From Nioella ostreopsis (GTDB taxonomy: Bacteria; Pseudomonadota; Alphaproteobacteria; Rhodobacterales; Rhodobacteraceae): DNA of 64,000 nt. Under the pieces are notes generated by a model. The model had not been told where the DNA came from. It ran no database searches and was given only the letters and a program-made list of their open reading frames with translations. The position numbers were made by a program, and so were the translations under genes. Location: assembly GCF_004000255.1 (NCBI RefSeq), contig NZ_RCIQ01000007.1, forward strand, positions 113,756 to 177,755, given 5' to 3'. Below, one piece after another: positions 35,324 through 44,533 of the stretch (the stretch's first letter is position 1; each line of letters opens with the position of its first letter).

Positions 35324-35402
35324 GCTGCGGCATCCCCTCTGCTTGTGCCCATGGCCGGGCTTGGGTATTCCCCGCCCAAACCTATCAGGCGGGGAGTGCC
35401 AC

Positions 35403-36671
35403 GTGAATATTCTGATCCTTGGCAGCGGCGGGCGCGAACATGCTCTGGCATGGGCGGTGCTGCAAAATCCCAAATGCGACAAGCTGATCGTGGCACCGGG
35501 CAATGGCGGCATCGGCCAGATTGCCGATTGTGCTGCGATTGACCCGGAAGATGCGGGCGCGGTGCTGGACCTCTGCGCCGAGGAAGCGGTGGATTTCGTC
35601 ATCATCGGCCCGGAAGCGCCGCTGGCGGCGGGCGTGGCGGATGCTCTGCGCGAGGCGGGGATCCTCACCTTCGGCCCCTCCAAAGCCGCCGCTGCGCTGG
35701 AAGCCTCCAAGGCCTTCACCAAGGAGATCTGCGACGCCTCCGGCGCACCGACGGCGGCCTATGCGCGGTTTACCGACGCGGGTCCGGCCAGGGACTATAT
35801 CCGCGCGCAGGGGGCTCCGATCGTGATCAAAGCCGACGGGCTGGCCGCGGGCAAGGGCGTGATCGTGGCGATGACCGAGGCCGAGGCGCTGGCCGCCATC
35901 GACGACATGTTCGGCGGCGCCTTCGGGGATGCGGGCACGGAAGTGGTGATCGAGGAATTTCTGGAGGGCGAGGAAGCCTCCTTCTTCGTGCTTTCGGATG
36001 GCAAGACGGTGCTGCCTGTGGGCACTGCGCAGGATCACAAGCGGGTGGGGGACGGCGACACCGGACCCAATACCGGCGGCATGGGTGCCTACAGTCCCGC
36101 GCCGGTAATGTCGGATTCTATCGTATTGAAAACGATGGAGGAAATTATCAAGCCGTCGATGGCCGAGATGGCGCGGCGGGGGATGCCGTTCCAGGGCGTG
36201 CTGTTCGCCGGGCTGATGATCAAGGACGGGCAGCCGAAGCTCATTGAATACAACGTGCGCTTTGGCGATCCGGAATGCCAGTGCCTGATGCTGCGCCTTG
36301 GTGCGCAGGCGCTGGACCTGATGCTGGCTGCCGCCGAGGGGCGGCTGGATGAGATGGCCGTCAACTGGGCCGATGACCATGCGATGACCGTGGTGATGGC
36401 GGCGCAGGGCTATCCGGGATCCTATGAGAAGGGCAGCGTCATCAAGGGGTTGGAGGCTTTGCCCGAAACCAGCCATGAGATGTGCTTTCACGCCGGGACG
36501 AGACGGGAGAACGGGATCGTGACGGCTGCAGGCGGCCGGGTCCTGGCGCTGACGGCGCGGGGTGAGACCCTTCAGGAGGCACGCGACCGGGCCTATGCGC
36601 TGGTCGATCGGGTGGACTGGCCGGGCGGGTTCTACCGGTCCGATATCGGCTGGCGGGCGCTGTCGGACTGA
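35403..36671 (+). CDS. purD: Phosphoribosylamine-glycine ligase
   Basis: 422 residues with the PurD order: NILILGSGGREHALAW, ATP-grasp lobe (IVIKADGLAAGKGVIVA, EEFLEGEEASFF), QDHKRVGDGDTGPNTGGMGAYSPAP, and EYNVRFGDPECQ. It ligates glycine to phosphoribosylamine in purine synthesis. The start is GTG at 35403; upstream in-frame codons lack conserved residues. The hairpin element begins directly after the TGA. Confidence 0.96.
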   Translation: MNILILGSGGREHALAWAVLQNPKCDKLIVAPGNGGIGQIADCAAIDPEDAGAVLDLCAEEAVDFVIIGPEAPLAAGVADALREAGILTFGPSKAAAALEASKAFTKEICDASGAPTAAYARFTDAGPARDYIRAQGAPIVIKADGLAAGKGVIVAMTEAEALAAIDDMFGGAFGDAGTEVVIEEFLEGEEASFFVLSDGKTVLPVGTAQDHKRVGDGDTGPNTGGMGAYSPAPVMSDSIVLKTMEEIIKPSMAEMARRGMPFQGVLFAGLMIKDGQPKLIEYNVRFGDPECQCLMLRLGAQALDLMLAAAEGRLDEMAVNWADDHAMTVVMAAQGYPGSYEKGSVIKGLEALPETSHEMCFHAGTRRENGIVTAAGGRVLALTARGETLQEARDRAYALVDRVDWPGGFYRSDIGWRALSD

Positions 36672-36723
36672 GGGATTTCGCCGTGGCTGCGCCACGTCGA
36701 CCCGCGCGCCCGTGCCGGGCGCG
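36672..36723 (+). repeat. Hairpin-chain intergenic element, copy B (first part)
   Basis: GGGATTTCG starts right after the purD stop, exactly as in copy A. Hairpin 1 is CGTGGC-TGC-GCCACG (36682-36696), the linker is TCGACCCGCG (36697-36706) and hairpin 2 is CGCGCCC-GTGCC-GGGCGCG (36705-36723). Stem bases differ from copies A and C while pairing is kept. Confidence 0.75.
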
Positions 36724-36742
36724 GACCCCGATTTTGATATGT

Positions 36743-36787
36743 CACCCCCCGTACACCGGGCGTACACCCCCTGTGCACCCCCCGTGC
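36743..36787 (-). repeat. 11-bp-period G-rich intergenic repeat, copy 2 (inverted)
   Basis: The minus strand here matches 12824-12868, differing at 2 of 45 positions by eye. It is inserted between parts B and C of the hairpin-chain element, so the two repeat types can be combined. Confidence 0.8.
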
Positions 36788-36797
36788 ATACGATATG

Positions 36798-36991
36798 GGG
36801 TTTCGCCGCGCCTGCGGCGCGTCGACCCGCGCGGCCCTTGCGGGCCGCGATCCTGCGCGTCGAGGTGCGGATCGGGGCCTTCGGCCCCGATCCGGTTCCA
36901 ATGCTCTTCTCGAGAGCATTCCACCGGCGCAGGGGGCGCTGCCCCCGTCGCCTGCGGCGACTCCCCCGAGGTATTTGAGCCAAGCTGAAAG
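36798..36991 (+). repeat. Hairpin-chain intergenic element, copy C with extra hairpins and tail
   Basis: GGGTTTCG, hairpin 1 CGCGCC-TGC-GGCGCG (36807-36821), linker TCGACCCGCG (36822-36831), hairpin 2 (8-base stem 36830-36837 with 36842-36849), a 10-base stem GATCGGGGCC with GGCCCCGATC (36870-36892), an 8-base stem (36900-36920), GGGGGC-GCT-GCCCCC (36932-36946), and finally GTCGCC-TGC-GGCGAC (36947-36961) followed by the tail CCCCCGAGGTATTTGAGCC, ending AAGCTGAAAG. The arsJ stop follows 4 bases later. Together with copy B, this fills the gap of 324 bases between purD and arsJ; no gene is hidden there. Confidence 0.75.
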
Positions 36992-36995
36992 AGGC

Positions 36996-38240
36996 TCAGC
37001 GCGTGCCGAGACGTGTGGTGCCGAAGGCGCTGACAGTCACCATGAGGGCCGCCGTCGCAAGGCAGAGGGGCAACCCGCCGAGCTGGTAGCTTGCCCCGGA
37101 CAAGAGCGTGCCGAGGAGCCGCCCTGCGGCATTGGACATGTAGTAGAACCCCACATCCATGGTCACCCGGTCCTCGCTGGTGAAGGCGAGGATGAGATAG
37201 GAATGGAGCGCGGAATTGACCGCGAAGATCGCGCCGAAGATCAGGAGCCCGGCCACGAGGCTTGCGGTGAGCCATGGCGCGGGCGACCCGGCGAGCGCCA
37301 CCAGTGCGGCAAGAAGCGCGGGAACGGGGATCAGCGCCGCGGCCCAGGTTCGGGCGGCGCGGGTGATCTCTGCGCCGGGACGCGCGGCGGCGCGCAGGAG
37401 CTTTGGTGCCCAGGCCTGCACCCCGCCATAAAGGATGATCCAGAGCGCCATGAAGCTGCCGATGGTGAAGAAGGCGGCGCGGTTTCCGGCCTCGGACCCG
37501 TCCGACAGCACGGCGTAGAAATAGATCGGGATGCCGACCACGAACCACACATCGCGGGCACCGAAAAGGAAGAGCCGCGCGAAGCTCAGCCAGTTGATGT
37601 CACGGTTCTTGGAAAAGACCTCTTTGAACTTCGCGTCCTTGCGGCCCGTGGGCAGGCCCTTGGGCATCTTGAGCGCGATGAGAAGCAGGATCGCGGCCAG
37701 AAGGACCGCCATTCCCAGGACCGAGGCCCTGAAGCCGAAGAGACCCAGAAGCACCGCACCAAGGAAGAAGCCAAGCCCCTTCACCGCGTTCTTCGACCCC
37801 GTCAGCAGCGCCACCCACCGGAAGAGCCCGCCCTGCCCCCTCGGCGCCAGAAGCTTGACCGCCGACTTGGAAGACATCTTGGCCAGATCCTTGGCCACTC
37901 CGGAGGCTCCCTGCACCGCCATCACGAAAGCGACCGAGGCGGCGATGGACCATGCAGGGTCGAGCTGCGTCAGTGCCAGCAGCGCCGCGACCTGCAGCGC
38001 CAACCCTGCGTAGAGCGTCGAGGTCAGGCCATAGCGCGCGGCGATCCAGCCCGCCGACAGGTTCGTCACCACGCCCGCGACTTCGTAGAGCACGAAGAGA
38101 TAGGCCAGCTGCACCGGCGAGAAGCCGAGCGTATGGAAGTGCAGGAGCACCAACATCCTCAGCGCCCCGTCGGTCAGCATGAAGGCCCAGTAGGCCGCCG
38201 TCACTGCGATATAGGCGGCAAGGCCCTGCGGCTGGTTCAC
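36996..38240 (-). CDS. arsJ: Organoarsenical efflux MFS transporter ArsJ
   Basis: 414 residues, a major-facilitator protein with about twelve membrane helices. The identification rests on strong family resemblance ([20 protein letters not shown] start, [28 protein letters not shown]) and on the adjacent GAPDH gene, the known ArsJ partner. In the known scheme GAPDH attaches arsenate to glyceraldehyde-3-phosphate, giving 1-arseno-3-phosphoglycerate, which ArsJ exports and which then breaks down outside. The start is GTG at 38240, overlapping the GAPDH stop (GTGA). Confidence 0.9.
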   Translation of the reverse strand: MNQPQGLAAYIAVTAAYWAFMLTDGALRMLVLLHFHTLGFSPVQLAYLFVLYEVAGVVTNLSAGWIAARYGLTSTLYAGLALQVAALLALTQLDPAWSIAASVAFVMAVQGASGVAKDLAKMSSKSAVKLLAPRGQGGLFRWVALLTGSKNAVKGLGFFLGAVLLGLFGFRASVLGMAVLLAAILLLIALKMPKGLPTGRKDAKFKEVFSKNRDINWLSFARLFLFGARDVWFVVGIPIYFYAVLSDGSEAGNRAAFFTIGSFMALWIILYGGVQAWAPKLLRAAARPGAEITRAARTWAAALIPVPALLAALVALAGSPAPWLTASLVAGLLIFGAIFAVNSALHSYLILAFTSEDRVTMDVGFYYMSNAAGRLLGTLLSGASYQLGGLPLCLATAALMVTVSAFGTTRLGTR

Positions 38241-39235
38241 AGGTTTGCCCCCACCATGAAGGCGACGTCGGCAAGGCGGTGCGCATAGCCCCATTCGTTG
38301 TCATACCAGGCGTAGATTTTCAGCTGCGTGCCGTTCACAACCATGGTCGAGGGCGCGTCCACGATCGTCGATCGCGGGTCGTTGGTGTAATCGGCGCTGA
38401 CGAGGGGGCGGGTCTCATAGCCCAGGATGCCTTGCAGCGCGCCCTCCGAGGCGGCTTTGAAGGCGGCGTTGACCTCCTCCTCCGTCACGGGGCGCTCCAG
38501 CTCGAACACCATGTCGGTGAGCGAGGCATTCAAGAGCGGCACGCGCACGGCGTGGCCGTTCAGCTTGCCGGTAAGCTCGGGGTAGATGAGCGTGATCGCG
38601 GTGGCGCTGCCCGTTGTCGTGGGGATCAGCGAATTCAGCGCGGAGCGGGCGCGGCGCAGGTCCTTGGCGGGCCGGTCCACGATGGTTTGGGTGTTGGTCA
38701 CGTCGTGGATCGTGGTGATGGAGCCGTGCCTGATGCCGAAGGTTTCGTGGACGACCTTCACCACGGGCGCGATGCAGTTGGTGGTGCAGCTCGCCGCCGT
38801 GACGATCCGGTGGGTGGCCGGGTCATAATCGTGATTGTTCACGCCGTAGACGATGTTGGCCGTGGGGCCGTCCTTCACCGGGGCGGAGACGACGACCTTC
38901 TTGACGCCCGCCGCGAAATAGGGGGCGAGCTTGGCTTCGGTCTTGAAGGCACCGGTGCAGTCGATGACCACGTCGACGCCTTCGAGCGGCAGGTTGTCCA
39001 GCGCGCGTTCGTTCAGGACCGGCAGGCGGGTGCCGTCGATGGTAAGGCTGTCGGCATCGTGGGAGAACTCGGCGTTCCACCTGCCATGGACCGTGTCGAA
39101 TTCCAGCAGATGCGCGTGCATTTCCGGGTCGCCCGTGGCGTCGTTGATCCAGGCGATGTTTGCGCCGCGCTCCAGCAAGGGGCGCAGGGCGAGTTTCCCC
39201 ATGCGGCCAAGGCCATTAAGGGCATAGGTGGTCAT
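38237..39235 (-). CDS. ArsJ-associated glyceraldehyde-3-phosphate dehydrogenase
   Basis: 332 residues of the GAPDH family: NAD-binding [12 protein letters not shown] (about residues 8-19), the catalytic Cys in [13 protein letters not shown] (about 145), the histidine in the [12 protein letters not shown] segment and the C-terminal [12 protein letters not shown]. Next to arsJ, it is inferred to use arsenate in place of phosphate to form 1-arseno-3-phosphoglycerate; sequence alone does not separate it from a glycolytic enzyme. It overlaps the ArsR-ArsC gene (ATGA) and arsJ, so all three genes are translationally coupled. Confidence 0.93.
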   Translation of the reverse strand: MTTYALNGLGRMGKLALRPLLERGANIAWINDATGDPEMHAHLLEFDTVHGRWNAEFSHDADSLTIDGTRLPVLNERALDNLPLEGVDVVIDCTGAFKTEAKLAPYFAAGVKKVVVSAPVKDGPTANIVYGVNNHDYDPATHRIVTAASCTTNCIAPVVKVVHETFGIRHGSITTIHDVTNTQTIVDRPAKDLRRARSALNSLIPTTTGSATAITLIYPELTGKLNGHAVRVPLLNASLTDMVFELERPVTEEEVNAAFKAASEGALQGILGYETRPLVSADYTNDPRSTIVDAPSTMVVNGTQLKIYAWYDNEWGYAHRLADVAFMVGANL

Positions 39236-40068
39236 GCGGTCTCTCCTTCGGAGGCGATGTCGTCGAGCCGGGATTGCAGCGACACGGCATCGAGCGCGTC
39301 GAACGGCAAGGCGGTGAAGGCGGCGATGCGGTTTTTCAGAAGCCCATAGGTCTGCTGGAAGGCGAGCATCCGCTGCGCCTCTGTGCCCTCTGCCTTGACC
39401 GGGTCGGGCAGGCCCCAATGGGCGGTGATCGGCTGGCCTTGCCAGGGCGGGCACTCCTCGTTCGCGGCGCGGTCGCAGACGGTGAAGACGAAATCGAGCG
39501 CGGGGGCACTTTCGCCCTGGAATTCCGCGACGTTCTTGGCACGCAAGCCGGTCACGTCATGGCCCTTCTGGGCCAGCATCCGGACGGCGAGCGGGTTCAG
39601 CTCCGAATAGGGTTGTGTTCCGGCGGAATGGACGGTGAACCGGCCCGCGCCCATGTCGCGCAGCAGGGTTTCAGCGATGATCGACCGGGCGGAATTGCCG
39701 GTGCAGATGAAGAGAACGCTGTAGGTCTTGTCGGGCATGGTCCCGGCTCCTTTCGCGGGAAGGGTCATGGCGGGCGGGCAGATGTCGGGGCGGCCCCGGC
39801 AGCACTCGGAGAACAGGAAATCGACCAGCCCCTGCGCCGCGCCCGTATCGGCGCGGTAAAGGAGCGAGGTGCCTTGCCGCGTTTGCGTGATCAGCCCGGT
39901 CTCGCGCAGGGCCGCCAGATGAGCCGAGGCGGTGGAGGGTTTGAGGCTGAGCGCAGCGGTGATCTCGCCCGCTGGAACCGCGTCGGGGTAGCGGCGCATC
40001 AGCAGGCGGAAGATCGCGTTGCGGCCCTCATGGGCGAGGGTTGAAAGCTGGGCAAGTTCTTTTTCCAT
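39232..40068 (-). CDS. ArsR repressor fused to LMW-phosphatase-type arsenate reductase
   Basis: 278 residues from the ATG at 40068. Residues 1-100 are an ArsR/SmtB winged helix ([19 protein letters not shown] recognition region), with a C-terminal cysteine group Cys89, Cys90 and Cys97 ([13 protein letters not shown]), like the trivalent-arsenic site of the Acidithiobacillus ArsR type. Residues 111-278 are a low-molecular-weight phosphatase-type ArsC with the P-loop CTGNSARS (Cys122, Arg128) and later Cys residues for the reduction cycle. Such ArsR-ArsC fusions are known in some bacteria. At the domain junction an AAAGGAG site lies 8 bases before the in-frame ATG at 39738, so ArsC may also be made alone. 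Operator next to the start codon. Confidence 0.85.
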   Translation of the reverse strand: MEKELAQLSTLAHEGRNAIFRLLMRRYPDAVPAGEITAALSLKPSTASAHLAALRETGLITQTRQGTSLLYRADTGAAQGLVDFLFSECCRGRPDICPPAMTLPAKGAGTMPDKTYSVLFICTGNSARSIIAETLLRDMGAGRFTVHSAGTQPYSELNPLAVRMLAQKGHDVTGLRAKNVAEFQGESAPALDFVFTVCDRAANEECPPWQGQPITAHWGLPDPVKAEGTEAQRMLAFQQTYGLLKNRIAAFTALPFDALDAVSLQSRLDDIASEGETA

Positions 40069-40088
40069 ATTTCGTGAATTACCGAAAT
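40069..40088 (-). promoter_or_regulatory. Probable ArsR operator of the ars operon
   Basis: Perfect inverted repeat ATTTCG-N8-CGAAAT (40069-40074 with 40083-40088) directly abutting the start codon of the ArsR-ArsC gene. Half-site size and spacing fit an ArsR dimer. There is no room for a ribosome site between the operator and the ATG, so translation may be leaderless or the true start may differ. Confidence 0.65.
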
Positions 40089-40160
40089 AAACGAGTCGCG
40101 CAAGCCCCCTGCCCTGCGACAGGTCTGATTTCATGAAAGTTTCATATTGCAGCGCGGGAT

Positions 40161-40190
40161 ATTTCAAGCCCGATACTTTAAGCTTGAAAT
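40161..40190 (+). promoter_or_regulatory. Inverted repeat upstream of the aromatic-CoA operon
   Basis: ATTTCAAG (40161-40168) and CTTGAAAT (40183-40190) form a perfect inverted repeat with a 14-base spacer; a second imperfect 16-base palindrome centred on AAGCTT overlaps its right arm. It lies 70 bases before the first catabolic gene. The MarR protein encoded in the operon is the natural candidate to bind it. Confidence 0.5.
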
Positions 40191-40259
40191 AAATCTCCGC
40201 CTCGCTAACCTCAAAGCTGACCCGAGTCTCTCTCGGCGCTTATCCAGGGGAAGGTTTCC

Positions 40260-42557
40260 ATGAAGATCATCTGTCTCGGCGGCGGTCCTGCGGGGCTCTA
40301 TTTCGCGATCAGCATGAAGCTGCGCGACCCCTCGCACGAGGTGACGGTGGTTGAACGCAATCGCGCCAATGACACGTTCGGCTGGGGCGTGGTGCTGTCG
40401 GATGACGCGCTGGAGCGGATGGAAACCAACGATCCCAAGTCTACGCAGGCCATCCGCGATCACTTCGCCTATTGGGATGATATCGCCGTTGTGCATGACG
40501 GGGTGCGGACTGTGTCCGGCGGGCATGGCTTTGCCGGGATCGGGCGCAAGCAGATGCTGATCCTGCTGCAGGAACGGGCGCGGGACCTTGGCGTGAACCT
40601 GCAATTCGAGACCGAGTTCGGCAGCGCCGAGGACTACCGCAAGGAGTATGACCTCGTGGTTGCCACGGACGGGATCAATTCACGCGTCCGGGCGGAATAT
40701 GAGGACGTGTTCCAGCCCGATATCGACACGCGGCTGTGCAAGTTCGTCTGGCTGGGAACCCATCAGAAATTCGACGACGCCTTCACCTTCATCTTCGAGA
40801 AGACAGAGCACGGCTGGATGTGGGCGCATGTCTACCAGTTCGACGATCAGACCGCGACCTTCATCGTCGAATGCCTGCCCGAAACCTGGGATGCCTGGGG
40901 CTTCGAGGACATGACGAAGGAGGAAACGGTCGAGACCTGCCGCAAGGTCTTCGAAAGGCATCTCGACGGGCACGCGCTGATGTCGAACGCCGCCCATCTG
41001 CGCGGCTCTGCCGTCTGGATGCAGTTCCCCCGCGTGATCTGCGAGAAATGGTACAATGGCAACGTGGTGCTGATGGGCGACGCCGCGGCGACGGGGCATT
41101 TTTCTATCGGCTCTGGCTCGCGGCTGGCCTTCGACAGCGCGATCGCGCTGGCCGAATACCTGCATTCGGAACCGACCTTGGAACAGGCCTTCGAGCGCTA
41201 CCAGGAAGAACGGCGGCTGGAGGTGTTGCGCCTGCAATCGGCCGCGCGGAACTCTCTGGAATGGTTCGAGGAGGTGGAACGCTACCTTGACCAGGACCCG
41301 GTGCAGTTCAACTACAACCTGCTGACGCGCAGCCAGCGGATATCCCATGAAAACCTGCGCCTGCGCGACCCCGAGTGGCTGGAAAGCGCGGAACGCTGGT
41401 TCATGACGCAGGCCGGGCTGCCCGCCGACGCGCCGCACCGGACGCCCATGTTCACGCCCTTCCGCCTGCGCGACATGGAGCTGACGAACCGCGTCGTCGT
41501 CTCGCCCATGGCGCAATACAAGGCCGTGGATGGCTGCCCGACCGACTGGCATTTCGTCCATTACGCCGAACGCGCCAAGGGCGGCGCGGGGCTGGTCTAC
41601 ACGGAAATGACCTGCGTCTCGCCCGAGGGCCGGATCACACCGGGCTGCCCCGGGCTCTACACGCCGGAGCATGAGGCCGCGTGGCGGCATCTGGTCGACT
41701 TCGTCCATGCGGAAACGGATGCGAAAATCTGCTGCCAGATCGGCCATTCGGGCCGCAAGGGCTCCACCCAACTAGGGTGGGAGGAGATGGACGCGCCGCT
41801 GCCAGAGGGGAACTGGGAAACGCTCTCAGCCTCCGCCATTCCGTGGTCGGACCGGAACCCGGTGCCGAAGGAAATGACCCGCGCGGATATGGACGCGGTG
41901 ACGGCTGAGTTCGTGGCCTCGGCCCGGATGGCTGAGCGCGCGGGCTTCGACATGATCGAGCTGCATGCCGCCCATGGCTACCTGATTTCCTCCTTCATCT
42001 CGCCCATGTCGAACCGGCGAGGGGATGACTATGGCGGATCGCTCGAAAACCGCATGCGCTACCCGCTGGAGGTCTTCGCGGCGATGCGCGCGGCGTGGCC
42101 CTCCGAGAAACCCATGTCGGTCCGGATTTCCGCGAATGACTGGGTGGGCGACGCGGGTGTGACCCCCGAAGAGGCGGTCGAGATCGCGCGCATGTTCCGC
42201 GACGCGGGTGCCGATATCATCGACGTGTCGGCGGGTCAGACCAGCACCGAGGCAGAGCCCATCTACGGCCGCATGTTCCAGACGCCCTTTTCCAACCGCA
42301 TCCGCAATGAGCTCGACATGCCGACCATGGCCGTGGGCAATATCTACGAGACCGACCATGTGAACTCGATCCTGATGGCGGGCCGCGCCGATCTGGTCTG
42401 CCTTGCCCGCCCGCATCTGGCCGATCCCTACTGGACGCTGCATGCCGCCGTGGAATTGAACGACACGTCGGTGCATTGGCCCGATCCCTATCTTGCGGGC
42501 CGCGATCAGGCCTATCGTTTGCAGGAGAAGAAAGCGCAGGAGGAGATCCGGGCATGA
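40260..42557 (+). CDS. Fused flavin monooxygenase / old-yellow-enzyme (2-aminobenzoyl-CoA or salicylyl-CoA 5-hydroxylase type)
   Basis: 765 residues in two enzymes. N-terminal half (about 1-390): FAD-dependent aromatic hydroxylase with [17 protein letters not shown] (FAD), and [28 protein letters not shown]-terminal half (about 400-750): NADH:flavin oxidoreductase of the OYE family ([50 protein letters not shown]). The fused pair matches the 2-aminobenzoyl-CoA monooxygenase/reductase of Azoarcus evansii, which hydroxylates and then reduces the ring; similar proteins act on salicylyl-CoA. With an aryl-CoA ligase and beta-oxidation enzymes following, an anthranilate-like substrate is the best guess. 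Confidence 0.88.
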   Translation: MKIICLGGGPAGLYFAISMKLRDPSHEVTVVERNRANDTFGWGVVLSDDALERMETNDPKSTQAIRDHFAYWDDIAVVHDGVRTVSGGHGFAGIGRKQMLILLQERARDLGVNLQFETEFGSAEDYRKEYDLVVATDGINSRVRAEYEDVFQPDIDTRLCKFVWLGTHQKFDDAFTFIFEKTEHGWMWAHVYQFDDQTATFIVECLPETWDAWGFEDMTKEETVETCRKVFERHLDGHALMSNAAHLRGSAVWMQFPRVICEKWYNGNVVLMGDAAATGHFSIGSGSRLAFDSAIALAEYLHSEPTLEQAFERYQEERRLEVLRLQSAARNSLEWFEEVERYLDQDPVQFNYNLLTRSQRISHENLRLRDPEWLESAERWFMTQAGLPADAPHRTPMFTPFRLRDMELTNRVVVSPMAQYKAVDGCPTDWHFVHYAERAKGGAGLVYTEMTCVSPEGRITPGCPGLYTPEHEAAWRHLVDFVHAETDAKICCQIGHSGRKGSTQLGWEEMDAPLPEGNWETLSASAIPWSDRNPVPKEMTRADMDAVTAEFVASARMAERAGFDMIELHAAHGYLISSFISPMSNRRGDDYGGSLENRMRYPLEVFAAMRAAWPSEKPMSVRISANDWVGDAGVTPEEAVEIARMFRDAGADIIDVSAGQTSTEAEPIYGRMFQTPFSNRIRNELDMPTMAVGNIYETDHVNSILMAGRADLVCLARPHLADPYWTLHAAVELNDTSVHWPDPYLAGRDQAYRLQEKKAQEEIRA

Positions 42558-43282
42558 CCGAGCAGCGGCGGGTTCTGATCACGGGGGGCGGCACGGGGAT
42601 TGGCCGTGCCATCGCCCACGCCTTCGCCCGCGCCGGGGATGCCGTCACCATCGCCGGGCGGCGGGAAGGCCCGCTGCGGGAGGCCGCCGAGGGCTTTGAG
42701 ATCGAGATCGCGACTGCCGATGTGACGAAGGAAGAGGACGTGGCCGCTCTGTTTGTCCGGTACTTCGACGTGGTCATCGCCAATGCGGGCGCGGGGACCG
42801 CAAAGAAGCTGGTGGATGTGTCGCTGGCCGACTGGCAGGCCACGTTGGATGTGAACCTGACGGGCACCTTCCTGACCTTCCGGGAAGGCTTGCGCGTGAT
42901 GCCCAAAGGCGGGCGGCTTATCGCCATCGCCTCGACCGCAGCGTTGCAGGGCGGGTCCAACATTGCCCCCTATGCGGCCTCCAAGCACGGGGTTCTGGGG
43001 CTCGTGCGCTCCGTTGCCAAGGAGGTGGCCAAATCGGGCATAACCTGCAACGCGATCTGCCCCGGCTTCGTCGACACGGAAATGGCCGACGCCGCCGCGC
43101 AATCGGTCATGGATCGCTTCGACGTGCCGCGCGAGAAGGCGATTTCGATGATCACCAGCGGCAACCCCATGGCCCGGCTGATTGCGCCCGAGGAAGTGGC
43201 GGCAGCGGCGCTGTTCCTGGCGTCCGAGAGCGCAAGTTCGGTCAACGGCCATGCGCTGTCGGTCTCGGGGGGCGAGGTTTGA
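42554..43282 (+). CDS. Short-chain dehydrogenase/reductase (SDR)
   Basis: 242 residues of classical SDR: cofactor loop [10 protein letters not shown] (about residue 11), NAG motif in [11 protein letters not shown], catalytic Ser near [10 protein letters not shown] and Tyr-x3-Lys in YAASKHG. In this operon it most likely oxidises or reduces a 3-hydroxyacyl-CoA-type or cyclic intermediate after ring reduction. The ATG at 42554 overlaps the stop of the fusion gene (ATGA). Confidence 0.88.
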   Translation: MTEQRRVLITGGGTGIGRAIAHAFARAGDAVTIAGRREGPLREAAEGFEIEIATADVTKEEDVAALFVRYFDVVIANAGAGTAKKLVDVSLADWQATLDVNLTGTFLTFREGLRVMPKGGRLIAIASTAALQGGSNIAPYAASKHGVLGLVRSVAKEVAKSGITCNAICPGFVDTEMADAAAQSVMDRFDVPREKAISMITSGNPMARLIAPEEVAAAALFLASESASSVNGHALSVSGGEV

Positions 43283-43737
43283 TGCGTGAGACCGACCTGC
43301 CCGCGCGCCGCCTGCGCACCTGGATCCGGCTCCTGCGGATGACGCGGGGGATGGAAAACCACCTGCGCGAATACCTGCGGGTGAACCACGATACCACCCT
43401 GCCCCGGTTTGACGTGATGGCGGCGCTCTATCGCGCGAAGGGGCCCTTGAAGATGAGCGACCTCAGCCGGCAATTGCTGGTCTCGAACGGCAACGCGACG
43501 GCGGTGGTCGAGCGGCTGGAGAAAGAAGGCCTCGCCCGCCGCGTCCCCGGGGAAGGCGACCGGCGCGTGGTTCTGGCGGAACTGACCGACAAGGGCCGCG
43601 ACGTTTTCGCGGCGCAGGCGGCAGAGCATCGGGGCGAGGTCGACCGGCTTTTCTCGATGCTCGGACATGAGGAACTGGATGCGCTGCGGGATATCCTGCA
43701 CCGCGTGGAGGAGGCGAGCGATGGCCAAAATGGCTGA
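43282..43737 (+). CDS. MarR-family regulator of the aromatic-CoA operon
   Basis: 151 residues with the MarR winged helix ([48 protein letters not shown]). Located inside the operon as its third gene, overlapping both neighbours (TGATG at its start; the next start lies within its end). MarR proteins of this kind are often released from DNA by the aryl-CoA product of the ligase. Its likely site is the inverted repeat at 40161-40190, which would make it autoregulatory. Confidence 0.88.
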   Translation: MRETDLPARRLRTWIRLLRMTRGMENHLREYLRVNHDTTLPRFDVMAALYRAKGPLKMSDLSRQLLVSNGNATAVVERLEKEGLARRVPGEGDRRVVLAELTDKGRDVFAAQAAEHRGEVDRLFSMLGHEELDALRDILHRVEEASDGQNG

Positions 43738-44533
43738 TCTGAAACCGACGCATTTCGAATGGCAGGTGCGTGAGCGCATCGCGCGGGTGCGGCTGGCGCG
43801 GCCCGACCGCAAGAACCCGCTGACCTTCGACAGCTACGCGGAACTGCGCGACACGTTCCGGGCGCTCGTCTATGCCGAAGATGTGGATGTCGTCGTTTTT
43901 GCCTCCAACGAGGGCAATTTCTGCTCTGGCGGCGACGTGCATGACATCATCGGGCCGCTCACCAAGATGAACATGAAGGAGCTTCTGGCCTTCACCCGGA
44001 TGACCGGCGATCTGGTCAAGGCCATGATCGGCTGCGGCAAGCCGATCATCTCTGCCGTGGATGGCGTGGCCGTGGGGGCTGGTGCGATCATCACCATGGC
44101 CTCCGACATGCGGCTGGCGACGCCGGAGGCGAAATGCGCGTTCCTGTTCACGCGGGTGGGGCTGGCGGGCTGCGACATGGGCGCCTGCGCGATGCTGCCC
44201 CGGATCATCGGCCAGGGCCGCGCGGCGGAACTGCTTTACACGGGCCGCACGATGCGGGCTGAGGACGGGCTGGCCTGGGGCTACTGGAACGCGCTGCACC
44301 CGGCGGAGCAGTTGGAAGACAAGGCGATGGAACTGGCGGAGCGGCTGGCGGCGGGGCCGGTCTTTGCCCACGGGATCACCAAGACGCAGCTCAACCAAGA
44401 ATGGAACATGGGGCTCGATCAGGCGATCGAGGCCGAGGCGCAGGCGCAGGCCATCTGCATGCAGACGGCAGATTTCGAACGGGCTTACCGGGCGTTCGTC
44501 GCCAAGGAAAAGCCGGTGTTCAGGGGGGATTGA
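43721..44533 (+). CDS. Enoyl-CoA hydratase/isomerase family protein
   Basis: 270 residues of the crotonase fold: oxyanion segments [14 protein letters not shown] (about residue 59) and [15 protein letters not shown] (about 109). The ATG at 43721 overlaps the MarR gene and has GGAGGAGG ahead; MADL, 9 bases on, is an alternative. In the anthranilate scheme a crotonase hydrates or opens the cyclic dienoyl or oxo-acyl-CoA; which step it does cannot be told from sequence. Confidence 0.87.
   Translation: MAKMADLKPTHFEWQVRERIARVRLARPDRKNPLTFDSYAELRDTFRALVYAEDVDVVVFASNEGNFCSGGDVHDIIGPLTKMNMKELLAFTRMTGDLVKAMIGCGKPIISAVDGVAVGAGAIITMASDMRLATPEAKCAFLFTRVGLAGCDMGACAMLPRIIGQGRAAELLYTGRTMRAEDGLAWGYWNALHPAEQLEDKAMELAERLAAGPVFAHGITKTQLNQEWNMGLDQAIEAEAQAQAICMQTADFERAYRAFVAKEKPVFRGD

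Noticed and set aside
35385..36983. 532-codon open frame on the minus strand
   Set aside because: Opposite purD and the hairpin element; no recognisable domain and biased composition.
36795..38288. 497-codon open frame on the plus strand
   Set aside because: Antisense to arsJ, which has membrane helices, family motifs and coupled neighbours.
38237..39235. GAPDH as the glycolytic enzyme
   Set aside because: Its overlap with both the ArsR-ArsC gene and arsJ makes the arsenic role far more likely; a separate glycolytic copy is expected elsewhere.
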